A stretch of DNA of 64,000 bases from Stenotrophomonas sp. ESTM1D_MKCIP4_1 (lineage in GTDB: Bacteria > Pseudomonadota > Gammaproteobacteria > Xanthomonadales > Xanthomonadaceae). The stretch spans positions 234,317 through 298,316 of the forward strand of contig NZ_CP026004.1 of the NCBI RefSeq assembly GCF_003086895.1, read 5' to 3'. Shown one piece after another: positions 18,580 to 27,110 of this stretch. Each line of letters begins with the position of its first letter. Within the stretch, counting starts at the first letter, position 1. The translations under genes and the position numbers were made by a program. Under the pieces are notes generated by a model. That model did no database searches. It saw only the letters and a list, made by a program, of their open reading frames with translations, and was not told where the DNA came from.

Positions 18580-20202
18580 ATGTCCGCCGTCGCTTCCGCC
18601 ATTTCCCCTGCCCCCGCCAAGGCCACCCCCGGCATCGCCCTGGCGACCCGCGTGGCCGGCCAGGAGACCCTGCTGCCGGCGCCGCTGCTGGCCCTGCTGG
18701 TCTCACTGCATCGGGCAGTGGAACCGGGCCGACAGGCGCGGCTGCAGGCCCGCCGCGAACGCCAGGCGTTCTTCGACCAGGGCGGCCTGCCGGACTTCCG
18801 CGAAGATACCGCCGCCATTCGCAGCGGTGACTGGCGCGTGGCCCCGCTGCCGGCCGCGCTGCAGGACCGCCGTGTGGAGATCACCGGCCCGACCGACCCG
18901 AAGATGGTCATCAACGCGCTGAACTCCGGCGCCAAGGTGTTCATGGCCGACTTCGAGGATTCCACCTCGCCCACCTGGCGCAACCTGCTGGCCGGGCAGC
19001 AGTCGCTGGCCGCCGCCGTTCGCGGCGATCTGCAGTTCACCGCAGCCAATGGCAAGCACTACACCCTGCGCCCCTTCGAGGAACAGGCGGTGCTGATCGT
19101 TCGCCCGCGTGGCTGGCATCTGGACGAAAAGCACGTGGCCGTGGACGGCCAGCCGCTGGCCGGTGGCCTGTTCGATGCGGCGGTGTTCGCCTTCCACAAC
19201 GCCCGCGCGCTGCAGGCCAAGGATCGCGGCCCGTACTTCTACCTGCCCAAGCTGCAGAGCATGGAAGAGGCCGCGCTGTGGGAGACCGCGCTGTCGCACA
19301 TCGAAGGCATGCTCGGCCTGCCGCACGGGCAGATCAAGGTGACCGTGCTGATCGAAACGCTGCCGGCGGTGTTCGAGATGGACGAGATCCTGCACGCCCT
19401 GCGCGAACGCATCGTCGGCCTGAACTGCGGCCGCTGGGACTACATCTTTTCCTACCTGAAGACCTTCCGCCGCCACGCCGACCGCGTGCTGCCCGAGCGT
19501 GGCCAGGTGACCATGACCCAGCCGTTCCTGAAGGCCTATTCGGAACTGCTGATCCAGACCTGCCATCGCCGCGGCGCGCATGCGATGGGCGGCATGGCCG
19601 CGCAGATCCCGATCAACAGCGATGCCGCCGCCAACGAGCAGGCCATGGCCCGCGTGCGCGCCGACAAGCTGCGCGAAGTGAGCGCCGGCCATGACGGCAC
19701 CTGGGTGGCGCACCCGGCGCTGATTCCGGTGGCGATGGCCATCTTCGATGAGCACATGCCGACCCCTAACCAGCACCAGGTGCTGCGCCAGGATGTGCAC
19801 GTGAGCCGCGATGGCCTGATCGCGCGGCCGCCGGGCAGCATCACCCGCGCCGGTTTCGAGGGCAACGTCGAAGTCTGCGTGCGCTACCTGGCCGCCTGGC
19901 TGGATGGCAACGGCTGCGTGCCCATCCACCACCTGATGGAAGACGCGGCCACCGCCGAAATCAGCCGCAGCCAGCTGTGGCAGTGGCTGCACACGCCCGG
20001 CCAGCAGCTGGACGACGGCACGGCCATCGACCTGCCGCTGCTCGATACCGCCCTGGCCCAGCTGCCGGCGCGGCTGGGCGATACCAGCACGCTGCCTGGC
20101 GGCGCCCGCATCGGCGAGGCGATCGCCCTGCTGGGCGAACTGAGCCGCAACGACGAACTGACCGATTTCCTGACCCTGCCGGCCTACGCACGCATCGACT
20201 GA
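18580..20202 (+). CDS. aceB: Malate synthase A
   Basis: A 540-residue malate synthase, which condenses glyoxylate and acetyl-CoA to malate. The catalytic region DFEDSTSPTW is at about residues 126-135, and IETLPAVFEMDEIL and GLNCGRWDYIFS are the characteristic metal and substrate segments. Length and lack of the extra domain show the A isoform. It precedes aceA by 75 bases, and the pair forms the glyoxylate bypass needed for growth on acetate or fatty acids. Confidence 0.96.
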   Translation: MSAVASAISPAPAKATPGIALATRVAGQETLLPAPLLALLVSLHRAVEPGRQARLQARRERQAFFDQGGLPDFREDTAAIRSGDWRVAPLPAALQDRRVEITGPTDPKMVINALNSGAKVFMADFEDSTSPTWRNLLAGQQSLAAAVRGDLQFTAANGKHYTLRPFEEQAVLIVRPRGWHLDEKHVAVDGQPLAGGLFDAAVFAFHNARALQAKDRGPYFYLPKLQSMEEAALWETALSHIEGMLGLPHGQIKVTVLIETLPAVFEMDEILHALRERIVGLNCGRWDYIFSYLKTFRRHADRVLPERGQVTMTQPFLKAYSELLIQTCHRRGAHAMGGMAAQIPINSDAAANEQAMARVRADKLREVSAGHDGTWVAHPALIPVAMAIFDEHMPTPNQHQVLRQDVHVSRDGLIARPPGSITRAGFEGNVEVCVRYLAAWLDGNGCVPIHHLMEDAATAEISRSQLWQWLHTPGQQLDDGTAIDLPLLDTALAQLPARLGDTSTLPGGARIGEAIALLGELSRNDELTDFLTLPAYARID

Positions 20203-20277
20203 CGGCACCTCTGCTGCCGCCCGAACCCACCCCAGCCGGGCAGCACCCGGCGCTACAACACCGAACTGGAGAAAGAC

Positions 20278-21579
20278 ATGAGCACCCTGCCCACTGCCGA
20301 ACAGATCCAGCACGACTGGGACACCCACCCGCGCTGGGAAGGCATCCAGCGCAACTACAGCGCCGCCGATGTGGTGCGCCTGCGTGGCACGGTCCACATC
20401 GAGCATTCGCTGGCCCGGTTGGGCGCGGAAAAGCTGTGGAAATCGCTGCACGAGCGTGAGTTCGTCAACGCACTGGGCGCGCTGACCGGCAATCAGGCCA
20501 TGCAGCAGGTCAAGGCCGGGCTGAAGGCGATCTACCTGTCCGGCTGGCAGGTGGCGGCCGACGCCAACCTGGCCGGGCAGATGTACCCGGACCAGTCGCT
20601 GTACCCGGCCGATTCGGTGCCGGCGGTGGTCAAGCGCATCAACAACACCCTGCTGCGCGCCGACCAGCTGCACCACGCCGAAGGCAAGGATGACATCGAC
20701 TTCCTGCAGCCCATCGTGGCTGATGCGGAAGCTGGATTCGGCGGCGTGCTCAACGCCTTCGAGCTGATGAAGGCGATGATCGAGGCCGGTGCGGCCGGCG
20801 TGCACTTCGAGGATCAGCTGGCCTCGGTGAAGAAGTGTGGCCACATGGGCGGCAAGGTGCTGGTGCCGACCCGCGAAGCCATCGAAAAGCTCAACGCTGC
20901 ACGTCTGGCCGCCGACGTGCTGGGCGTGCCGACGCTGCTGGTGGCGCGCACCGACGCCGAGGCCGCCGATCTGCTGACCAGCGACATCGACGGCAACGAC
21001 CAGCCGTTCACCACCGGCGAACGCACCGTGGAAGGGTTCTACAAGACCCGCAACGGCTTGGACCAGGCGATCAGCCGCGGCCTGGCCTACGCCCCCTATG
21101 CCGACCTGGTGTGGTGCGAGACCGGCAAGCCGGACCTGGAGTTCGCGCGGAAGTTCGCCGAAGCGATCCATGCGAAGTTCCCCGGCAAGCTGCTGGCCTA
21201 CAACTGCTCGCCCAGTTTCAACTGGAAGAAGAACCTGGACGACGCCACGATCGCGAAGTTCCAGCGCGAGCTGGGCAGCTACGGCTACAAGTTCCAGTTC
21301 ATCACCCTGGCCGGCTTCCATGCGCTGAACTACGGCATGTTCAACCTGGCCCATGGCTACGCGCGCCGGCAGATGAGTGCCTTCGTGGAGCTGCAGGAAG
21401 CGGAGTTTGAAGCGGCCGAGCGCGGGTTCACCGCGGTCAAGCACCAGCGCGAGGTCGGCACCGGCTACTTCGATGCGGTCACCCAGGCCATCCACCAGGG
21501 CCAATCCTCGACCACCGCGCTGACCGGCTCGACCGAGGAAGAGCAGTTCCACGGCAGCCGCAGCGAGCGCGCCGCCTGA
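20278..21579 (+). CDS. aceA: Isocitrate lyase
   Basis: A 433-residue isocitrate lyase. The catalytic motif KKCGH is present (Cys in [13 protein letters not shown]), together with the metal-binding ADAEAGFGG and the YNCSPSFNW segment. It splits isocitrate to glyoxylate and succinate, feeding malate synthase encoded just upstream. A GGAG ribosome site precedes the ATG. A SMAG pair and a strong hairpin terminator follow. Confidence 0.97.
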   Translation: MSTLPTAEQIQHDWDTHPRWEGIQRNYSAADVVRLRGTVHIEHSLARLGAEKLWKSLHEREFVNALGALTGNQAMQQVKAGLKAIYLSGWQVAADANLAGQMYPDQSLYPADSVPAVVKRINNTLLRADQLHHAEGKDDIDFLQPIVADAEAGFGGVLNAFELMKAMIEAGAAGVHFEDQLASVKKCGHMGGKVLVPTREAIEKLNAARLAADVLGVPTLLVARTDAEAADLLTSDIDGNDQPFTTGERTVEGFYKTRNGLDQAISRGLAYAPYADLVWCETGKPDLEFARKFAEAIHAKFPGKLLAYNCSPSFNWKKNLDDATIAKFQRELGSYGYKFQFITLAGFHALNYGMFNLAHGYARRQMSAFVELQEAEFEAAERGFTAVKHQREVGTGYFDAVTQAIHQGQSSTTALTGSTEEEQFHGSRSERAA

Positions 21580-21594
21580 CCCTGCCTGGACCCG

Positions 21595-21651
21595 GTAGTG
21601 CCGGCCGCTGGCCGGCAACCTCCGGAACAGCCGGCCAGCGGCCGGCTCTAC
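21595..21651. repeat. SMAG inverted pair after aceA
   Basis: Facing GCCGGCC-type palindromes, GTAG head at 21595 and CTAC end at 21651. The remaining gap up to the next gene holds the terminator below and about 150 bases with no other gene; a loose inverted repeat CTTCTTCAT/ATGAGAAG lies near 21805-21826. Confidence 0.88.
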
Positions 21652-21694
21652 CGGGGCATCAGCCCGATCAGGGTGGCCAGGGAAAGGCCAGACG

Positions 21695-21732
21695 ACGCCG
21701 GCAGGTCGGGGGACCTGCCGGCGTTGTTGTTT
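21695..21732 (+). terminator. Rho-independent terminator after aceA
   Basis: A perfect 13-base stem (ACGCCGGCAGGTC with GACCTGCCGGCGT) with loop GGGG is followed by TGTTGTTT. It should end the aceB-aceA transcript. Confidence 0.85.
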
Positions 21733-21887
21733 GTCGGCCCGGCCTTCACGCCCGGACGGTACCTCTGAATGCGGGTTGCCCGCCATTTCAGGTCAGATCG
21801 CGGCTTCTTCATGAAAAATGAGAAGACGCGCACAGTTTGATTCACTGCTATGCTCCGCAACTCACCAGGGGATGCTGGCGGCGGGGA

Positions 21888-22928
21888 ATGACCGGCAGGG
21901 GCACGGCCGAGAACATCGACATGACGACCGGTATCGCCCAGGTGGCGATGGCCGAGATCGTGCATGCCCTGTTGTCGGATGACGAAGTGGCCCTGTTCGC
22001 GCGCTTTGCACGCCCCATGAAGGTCCAGGCCGGGCAATGGCTGTTCCACCGCGGCCACCGCGGCGATGGCATGTACGTCATCGTGGAAGGCTCGATCGAG
22101 CTGGACTTCGGCGAGGACCTGGTGACCAAGACGCTGGGGCGACATGAGTTCTTCGGTGAACTGGGCCTGCTGGTGGGTGACCACCCGCGCAGCGCCGGCG
22201 CGCGCGTGGTCGAAGACTGCCACGTGCTGGAACTGGGGCCGGCCGATTTCCATTGCCTGGTCGAATCCGATCCGGGCCTGGTGGCCTACTTCCTGCGCCG
22301 CACGATCATGCGCGTGCTGGCCAACGAACAAGCGCTCATCAGCCAGCTGCGCCGTCGCAACCACGATCTGGAAACCGCGCTGGACAACCTGTACATCACC
22401 ACCCACCAGCTCACCCACACCCGCGAGCTGGTGCGTACCGATGAACTGACCGGCCTGCACAACCGCCGCGGCCTCACCCTGTACCTGCAGGAGTGCCGCA
22501 GCCAGCCTGCCGGCACGCCGCAGGCGCTGCTGCTGATCGACTGCGACCGCTTCAAGCAGGTCAACGATCGCCATGGCCACCAGGCCGGCGACCGCGTGCT
22601 GCAGAGCATGGGCAACATCCTGCGCTCGATGGCCGGTGAACACGACCTGGCCTGCCGGCTGGGCGGTGATGAGTTCTGCCTGATCCTGCGCCATGCTGAT
22701 CGTGAGGCGGCCCAGCATGCAGCGGAGTTCATCCTCAGCGCCGTGCATGGCCTGCTCGAGCGCAGCCACGGCACCCCGCACGTCACCCCGGCCAGCATCG
22801 GCGTCAGCCTGCTGGCGGCCGATGCGGACTGGAGCGAGTGGTATGCGGGCGCCGACCGTGCGCTGTACCGGGCCAAGCGTGCCGGCGGCAACTGTCTGCA
22901 TTGGGCCGACAACGCGGACGGACAGTGA
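21888..22928 (+). CDS. cNMP-binding GGDEF protein (diguanylate cyclase, XC_0249-like)
   Basis: A 346-residue protein with an N-terminal cyclic-nucleotide-binding domain (about residues 25-135; GDGMYVIVEGSIE and FFGELGLLVGDHPRSAGARV are its core), a helical linker and a C-terminal GGDEF domain with intact GGDEF at 259-263. The inhibitory RxxD site is absent (the place reads EHD). It sits 15 bases before a class III cyclase gene. In X. campestris the equivalent pair XC_0249/XC_0250 is reported as a cGMP receptor/diguanylate cyclase and a cGMP synthase, so this protein probably turns cGMP binding into c-di-GMP output. Start 21888 or 21921. Confidence 0.88.
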   Translation: MTGRGTAENIDMTTGIAQVAMAEIVHALLSDDEVALFARFARPMKVQAGQWLFHRGHRGDGMYVIVEGSIELDFGEDLVTKTLGRHEFFGELGLLVGDHPRSAGARVVEDCHVLELGPADFHCLVESDPGLVAYFLRRTIMRVLANEQALISQLRRRNHDLETALDNLYITTHQLTHTRELVRTDELTGLHNRRGLTLYLQECRSQPAGTPQALLLIDCDRFKQVNDRHGHQAGDRVLQSMGNILRSMAGEHDLACRLGGDEFCLILRHADREAAQHAAEFILSAVHGLLERSHGTPHVTPASIGVSLLAADADWSEWYAGADRALYRAKRAGGNCLHWADNADGQ

Positions 22929-22943
22929 ACGGAGGCCTTGCGA

Positions 22944-25469
22944 ATGAACGGCGACACCGGTACGTCGACTCCACACACCACGCAGCTGCGGGCCCTGCTG
23001 TTCACTGACCTGTGCGATTCCACCCTGCTGGTGGAGCGCATGGGCGATGCCGCCGCGGCGGAACTGTTCCAGGACCACGACCGTCTGGTGATGGCGCTCC
23101 AGCAGCGCTGGAACGGCCAGCAGATCGACCGCTCCGACGGCTTGTTCATGCTGTTCGAGCGCCCGGTGGATGCACTGGGGTTCGCGCTGGATTACCCGCG
23201 TGGGCTGCAGGCGCTGGGCGGCAAGCGCGACATTGTGCTGCGCGCCCGCATGGGCCTGCACGTGGGCGAAGTGCTGCTGTGGAACAACAGTGCCGAAGCG
23301 ATCGCGCTGGGCGCCAAGCCGGTGGAAGTGGAAGGCCTGGCCAAGCCGATGGCCGCGCGCCTGATGCAGCTGGCGCAGCCCGGCCAGTTCCTGCTGTCGG
23401 CCACCGCCGAGTCGATGGTGCGGCGGGCGGCCGGCGATCTGGGTGACGCCGCGCTGGGGCTGAAGTGGAAGTCGTTCGGTCGCTGGCGCTTCAAGGGCGT
23501 GGCGCAGTCGATGGAAGTATTCGGCCTGCAGGATCCGGCGACACGGGGCATCGGCCGCCCGCGGCAGAGCGCCAAAGCATCGCGCGACATCCCGGTCTGG
23601 CGGCAGCCGCTGGTGATGACCGCCGAGGTCGCGCTGGCGGCAGCGCTGCTGGTCGGCGGCTGGTTCCTGACCCGGCCGCAGCCGGCCATCGCCTTTGCCG
23701 AGCGTGACTGGGTGGTGGTCGGCGATCTGCGCAACCTTACCGGCGAGAGCCTGCTGGACGGTTCCACCCAGCAGGCGCTGCGCGTGAGCCTGGAACAGTC
23801 GCGCTACATCAACGTGATCAGCGACCTGAAGGCGCGCAGCGTGCTGCAGCAGATGCGTGCCTCGCTGGATGCGCCACTGGATGCGGACAACGCTTCGGAG
23901 ATCGCCCAGCGCGTGGGTGCGCGGGTGGTGCTGATGCCCACGCTGTCCGAATCGGGTGGCCGGCTGCGCCTGAGCGTGGGCGTGGTGGATCCGGCCAGCC
24001 GTGCCACGCTTGCGGTGGAATCGGCCGACGGCCGTGGCCTTGAATCGCTGCTGGCCTCCACCGATGACGTGGTGGCGCGGCTGCGCGGTCGCCTGGGTGA
24101 AACGCTGGGGCAGGTCGAAAAGGACTCTGCTCCGCTGCCTGCAGTCACCACCGGCAGCCTGGATGCGCTGCGCGCCTATTCCATCGGCCAGAAGCTGTAC
24201 GCGCACAACGACTACCCGGGTGCGTTGTCCATGTTCCAGCAGGCGGTGGAGCTGGATCCTGATTTCGCGCTGGCCTGGATGGCGCAGGTGCGCGCGCGCT
24301 TTGCGGTGGATGACCTTGCCGGGGCAATGCAGGCGGTAGAGACGGCCACACGCCTCAAGCGCCGCCTGCCACCGCGTGAAGCGCTCTATCTGGAAGCATG
24401 GTCGGCGACGCTGCTCGACCGCGGGCAGGCATCCGAGGCGTGGCGGCGCCTGTCCAGCCTCTATCCGGATTACTTTGCCGCGCAGTACAACGCGGCCCTG
24501 TGGCTGTACGCGGAAAACCGCTTCGAGGAGTCGCTGCCATATGCACGGCAGGCGGCGGATCCGCGGTTCGAGCTGACCAACGTGGCGCACGATCTGCTGG
24601 GGCGCATCCTGGTGGCGCGTGGCGACGTCAAGGGGGCCCGTCAGGCCTTCAAGCGTGCCATCGATGGCGGTCGCACGGCCAGCAACCGTTACCTGGGCTC
24701 GGCCGAGGCCAGCCTGCGCAACTACGCCGCCGCCGAGTCGCTGCTGGATCGCGCGGCACCCTCGCGCCACGTGGCCATCGAGCGCACCAGCATCGCCGTG
24801 GACCGCCAGCAGTGGGCGCAGGCCGTGCAGATTGCCCGCCAGGGCGCTCAGCAGTTTGCCGACATACCGGGTTTTGACCAGCAGGTGATGCTGGTACCCC
24901 TGGCCACGGCGCTGTGGGGGGCCGGCGATGATGACGCCACGCGCGCGCAGCTGCGCCGCAATGTCGACAGTGCACTGCAGCGTGTCGACAACCGTGCTCT
25001 GGCCGACGGCGGCGATGATGCGATGGTGGCGTTGGCCTCGTCGCTGTTGTCGATCCGGATGGGCGATACGGAACTGGCCGAACGGGTGCTGGCGCGACTG
25101 TCGAAGATCAATGAGGTGATGGGCCAGCCCCCGGTGGCGGAGACGGTGGCCGTCGTGCGCGCCAGCCTGGCGACCCGGCAGGGCAAACCGGATGCGGCGC
25201 TGGCGCTGCTCGCGCCCTGGTTGACCGGGCAGGCCAGCTTCCAGACCCGCGTGGCGGCGATGGATGCACACGTGGCCAAGGGGGCCAATGCACAGGCGCT
25301 GGCACAGGCGGACTATCTGGCGAGCAACCGCGGCCGCGCCTATGCCGAAGTGGATTGCGGCTACTGCATGCAGCCGCTCAACGTGCTCGACAGCAACCGT
25401 GCCGCAGGGGTGGCGGCCAGCCTGCGCCGTCGGCCGGAGCCGACGGCAGCGGCGATTACGGCCCCTTGA
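22944..25469 (+). CDS. Class III nucleotide cyclase with TPR periplasmic domain (putative peptide modification system cyclase)
   Basis: An 841-residue protein: N-terminal class III cyclase domain (about residues 12-195) with metal Asp residues D22 (FTDLCDST) and D65 (SDGLFMLF), one transmembrane segment at about 218-242, then a TolB-like domain and tetratricopeptide-type helical repeats (from about 405). The transition-state Arg is kept (MAARL) but the usual partner Asn is Pro. It resembles X. campestris XC_0250 and the family I recall as the 'putative peptide modification system cyclase'. A GGAGG site precedes the ATG. Its 3' end overlaps the peptide gene on the other strand by 14 bases. Confidence 0.85.
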   Translation: MNGDTGTSTPHTTQLRALLFTDLCDSTLLVERMGDAAAAELFQDHDRLVMALQQRWNGQQIDRSDGLFMLFERPVDALGFALDYPRGLQALGGKRDIVLRARMGLHVGEVLLWNNSAEAIALGAKPVEVEGLAKPMAARLMQLAQPGQFLLSATAESMVRRAAGDLGDAALGLKWKSFGRWRFKGVAQSMEVFGLQDPATRGIGRPRQSAKASRDIPVWRQPLVMTAEVALAAALLVGGWFLTRPQPAIAFAERDWVVVGDLRNLTGESLLDGSTQQALRVSLEQSRYINVISDLKARSVLQQMRASLDAPLDADNASEIAQRVGARVVLMPTLSESGGRLRLSVGVVDPASRATLAVESADGRGLESLLASTDDVVARLRGRLGETLGQVEKDSAPLPAVTTGSLDALRAYSIGQKLYAHNDYPGALSMFQQAVELDPDFALAWMAQVRARFAVDDLAGAMQAVETATRLKRRLPPREALYLEAWSATLLDRGQASEAWRRLSSLYPDYFAAQYNAALWLYAENRFEESLPYARQAADPRFELTNVAHDLLGRILVARGDVKGARQAFKRAIDGGRTASNRYLGSAEASLRNYAAAESLLDRAAPSRHVAIERTSIAVDRQQWAQAVQIARQGAQQFADIPGFDQQVMLVPLATALWGAGDDDATRAQLRRNVDSALQRVDNRALADGGDDAMVALASSLLSIRMGDTELAERVLARLSKINEVMGQPPVAETVAVVRASLATRQGKPDAALALLAPWLTGQASFQTRVAAMDAHVAKGANAQALAQADYLASNRGRAYAEVDCGYCMQPLNVLDSNRAAGVAASLRRRPEPTAAAITAP

Positions 25470-25755
25470 GCGTCCAGCCCGGGCCCGGGCTCGCGTCAAG
25501 CGAAGGCACCAGCTGGCCGAGCTCCTTGGTCAGCATCGTCTGCAGTTCCTGCTTGGCTTCGAGGATGGCTTCCTTGGAGGCCAGCTGGTTGACGTGGCAG
25601 CACACCTTCAGCAGCTCCGCATCGGCGGCCGGCAGGCCCAGGTGGGTCAGCGCGGCAGCAGGATTGGAAGCGAACAGGGCGCGGAACGCATCGTCTTCAG
25701 CGAGCGCACAGATCAGTGCCATGGCGATCGGCGCGGGTAGGACAGGCAGGGACAC
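25456..25755 (-). CDS. Putative modified peptide with nitrile-hydratase-like leader
   Basis: A 99-residue peptide on the strand opposite to its neighbours. Residues 13-43 (ALAEDDAFRALFASNPAAAL, then HLGLPA) look like the nitrile-hydratase-alpha type leader of some ribosomal peptide systems. The remainder holds a Cys-Cys pair (C52, C53), a helix rich in Lys and Glu, and a Pro/Gly-rich tail PGPGW. The start is the GTG at 25755 with GAGG six bases upstream; ATG 25722 lacks a ribosome site. It lies between a cyclase and a SagB-like dehydrogenase, so it is probably their substrate or partner. The mature product, if any, is unknown. Confidence 0.75.
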   Translation of the reverse strand: MSLPVLPAPIAMALICALAEDDAFRALFASNPAAALTHLGLPAADAELLKVCCHVNQLASKEAILEAKQELQTMLTKELGQLVPSLDASPGPGWTLKGP

Positions 25756-25890
25756 AGATAACCTCGACGTTGGGAAATGCGGAAAGATCGGCGAACGTTC
25801 CTAGATCGGCCCGCACCGTCCGCACTTGAGCCTGATGAAGTTCCGTCGCTGGCGGCCGCTAGTGAACTGCGCCCTTCTGAACACGATGCC

Positions 25891-27093
25891 ATGTCCGTTG
25901 ACCCTGCCATGCCTTCCACCCGCATCCGACGTTGCGAGATCCTGCTGCTGGAACCCCGCGAGAGCACCGGCTTCGATCTGCAGGACCTGCTGTCCGGCGG
26001 CAACGGCATCCGTCGGCAGATGCGCTGGGTCGCACTGGCGCCCCACCTGGGCGAGCCGGTGGAAGTGGATGCACTGCAGCGCGAGCTGCTGGGCCGCATT
26101 GGCCCCACCCACTGGCAGGACCTGCCCGAGCACGATGACGAGCGCGTGGCGTGCGAAGCACTGCTGCGCCAGGGCCTGCTGGTCAGTGCATCGCCCAGCG
26201 ATGAGACAGCGCTGCAGGCGCGCCAGGCCGACGACCGCCACCGCGAGGCGTACTGGCATCCGCTGGCGGCTGTGCTGCACGCGTTCACGCGGTGGGAGGG
26301 GGTTGATGCAGTGAAGAACACCCGCGATTCCGGCACCGATACGGCAGTGGGCATGCGGGAGGTGCTGGGGCCGCCACCGGCACCGACGGCGGTGGCCGCC
26401 GAGGCGGCCAGCCAGCGCCTGCCGCTGCAGGAAGACACCGCGTTCGATGCGCTGCTGGCACGGCGCGCCACCTGCCGCAACTTCGATGAGGCGCGGCCGC
26501 TGCCGTTGGCCCTGTTCTCCACCATGCTGGCGCGCGTGTTCGGTGCGCGCGCGCATGTGCAGGTCAGCGATGATCTGCGGTTCCAGAAGAAGAGCAGCCC
26601 CTCCGGTGGCGGCCTGCATCCCACCGAGGCGTTCCTGGTGGTGCAGAACGTGGAAGGCGTGGCACCGGGTGTGTACCGCTACCTGCTGGAAGGGCACAGC
26701 CTGGTGCGCCTGCCCGACCCACCGATGGGCCTGCGTGCGTTTGCCATGGAAGCGCTGGGCCAGCAGCACTGGTTTGCCAACGCGCATTGCCTGGTCACCC
26801 TGGTGCCCCGCTTCGACCGCACGTTCTGGAAGTACCGGCGCCACGCCAAGGGCTACCGCGTGGTCGCGCTCGAGGCCGGGCACCTGTCGCAGACGATGTA
26901 CCTGTCGGCCACCGATCTGGGTCTGGGTGCCTTCATTACCGGTGCAATCAATGAACGCTGCCTGGAGCCGGTGCTGCAGCTGGACCCGGTGCAGCAGGGG
27001 GCCCTGGCGATGTGCGGTTTCGGCTGGCGCGCCGCCACCATGGAAACGGCCGAGCTGGACCCGGCCGGCGAGGTCTGGACGCGCGCTGGGTGA
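25891..27093 (+). CDS. SagB-like putative peptide maturation dehydrogenase
   Basis: A roughly 400-residue protein. The N-terminal 180 residues are unlike any family I recognise; the C-terminal half is a nitroreductase/SagB-type FMN domain with RRATCRNF near residue 191 and SPSGGGLHPTEAF near 237, the two signature segments of SagB-like thiazoline oxidases. It probably oxidises azoline rings or similar groups in a peptide. It matches what I recall as the SagB-related 'putative peptide maturation dehydrogenase'. The start is unsure: ATG at 25777, 25891 or 25909; I chose 25891, which leaves 135 bases of shared promoter with the divergent peptide gene. Confidence 0.75.
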   Translation: MSVDPAMPSTRIRRCEILLLEPRESTGFDLQDLLSGGNGIRRQMRWVALAPHLGEPVEVDALQRELLGRIGPTHWQDLPEHDDERVACEALLRQGLLVSASPSDETALQARQADDRHREAYWHPLAAVLHAFTRWEGVDAVKNTRDSGTDTAVGMREVLGPPPAPTAVAAEAASQRLPLQEDTAFDALLARRATCRNFDEARPLPLALFSTMLARVFGARAHVQVSDDLRFQKKSSPSGGGLHPTEAFLVVQNVEGVAPGVYRYLLEGHSLVRLPDPPMGLRAFAMEALGQQHWFANAHCLVTLVPRFDRTFWKYRRHAKGYRVVALEAGHLSQTMYLSATDLGLGAFITGAINERCLEPVLQLDPVQQGALAMCGFGWRAATMETAELDPAGEVWTRAG

Positions 27094-27110
27094 GTGCGCG
27101 GGGTGGGCGC

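Noticed and set aside
21648..25499. Very long minus-strand open frame (over 1200 codons) opposite the GGDEF and cyclase genes
   Set aside because: It is the antisense shadow of GC-rich genes; composition is His/Gln/Arg-rich with no domain.
25777..25890. Earlier start for the SagB-like dehydrogenase
   Set aside because: It would use the shared promoter region and adds residues without family character; kept only as an alternative.
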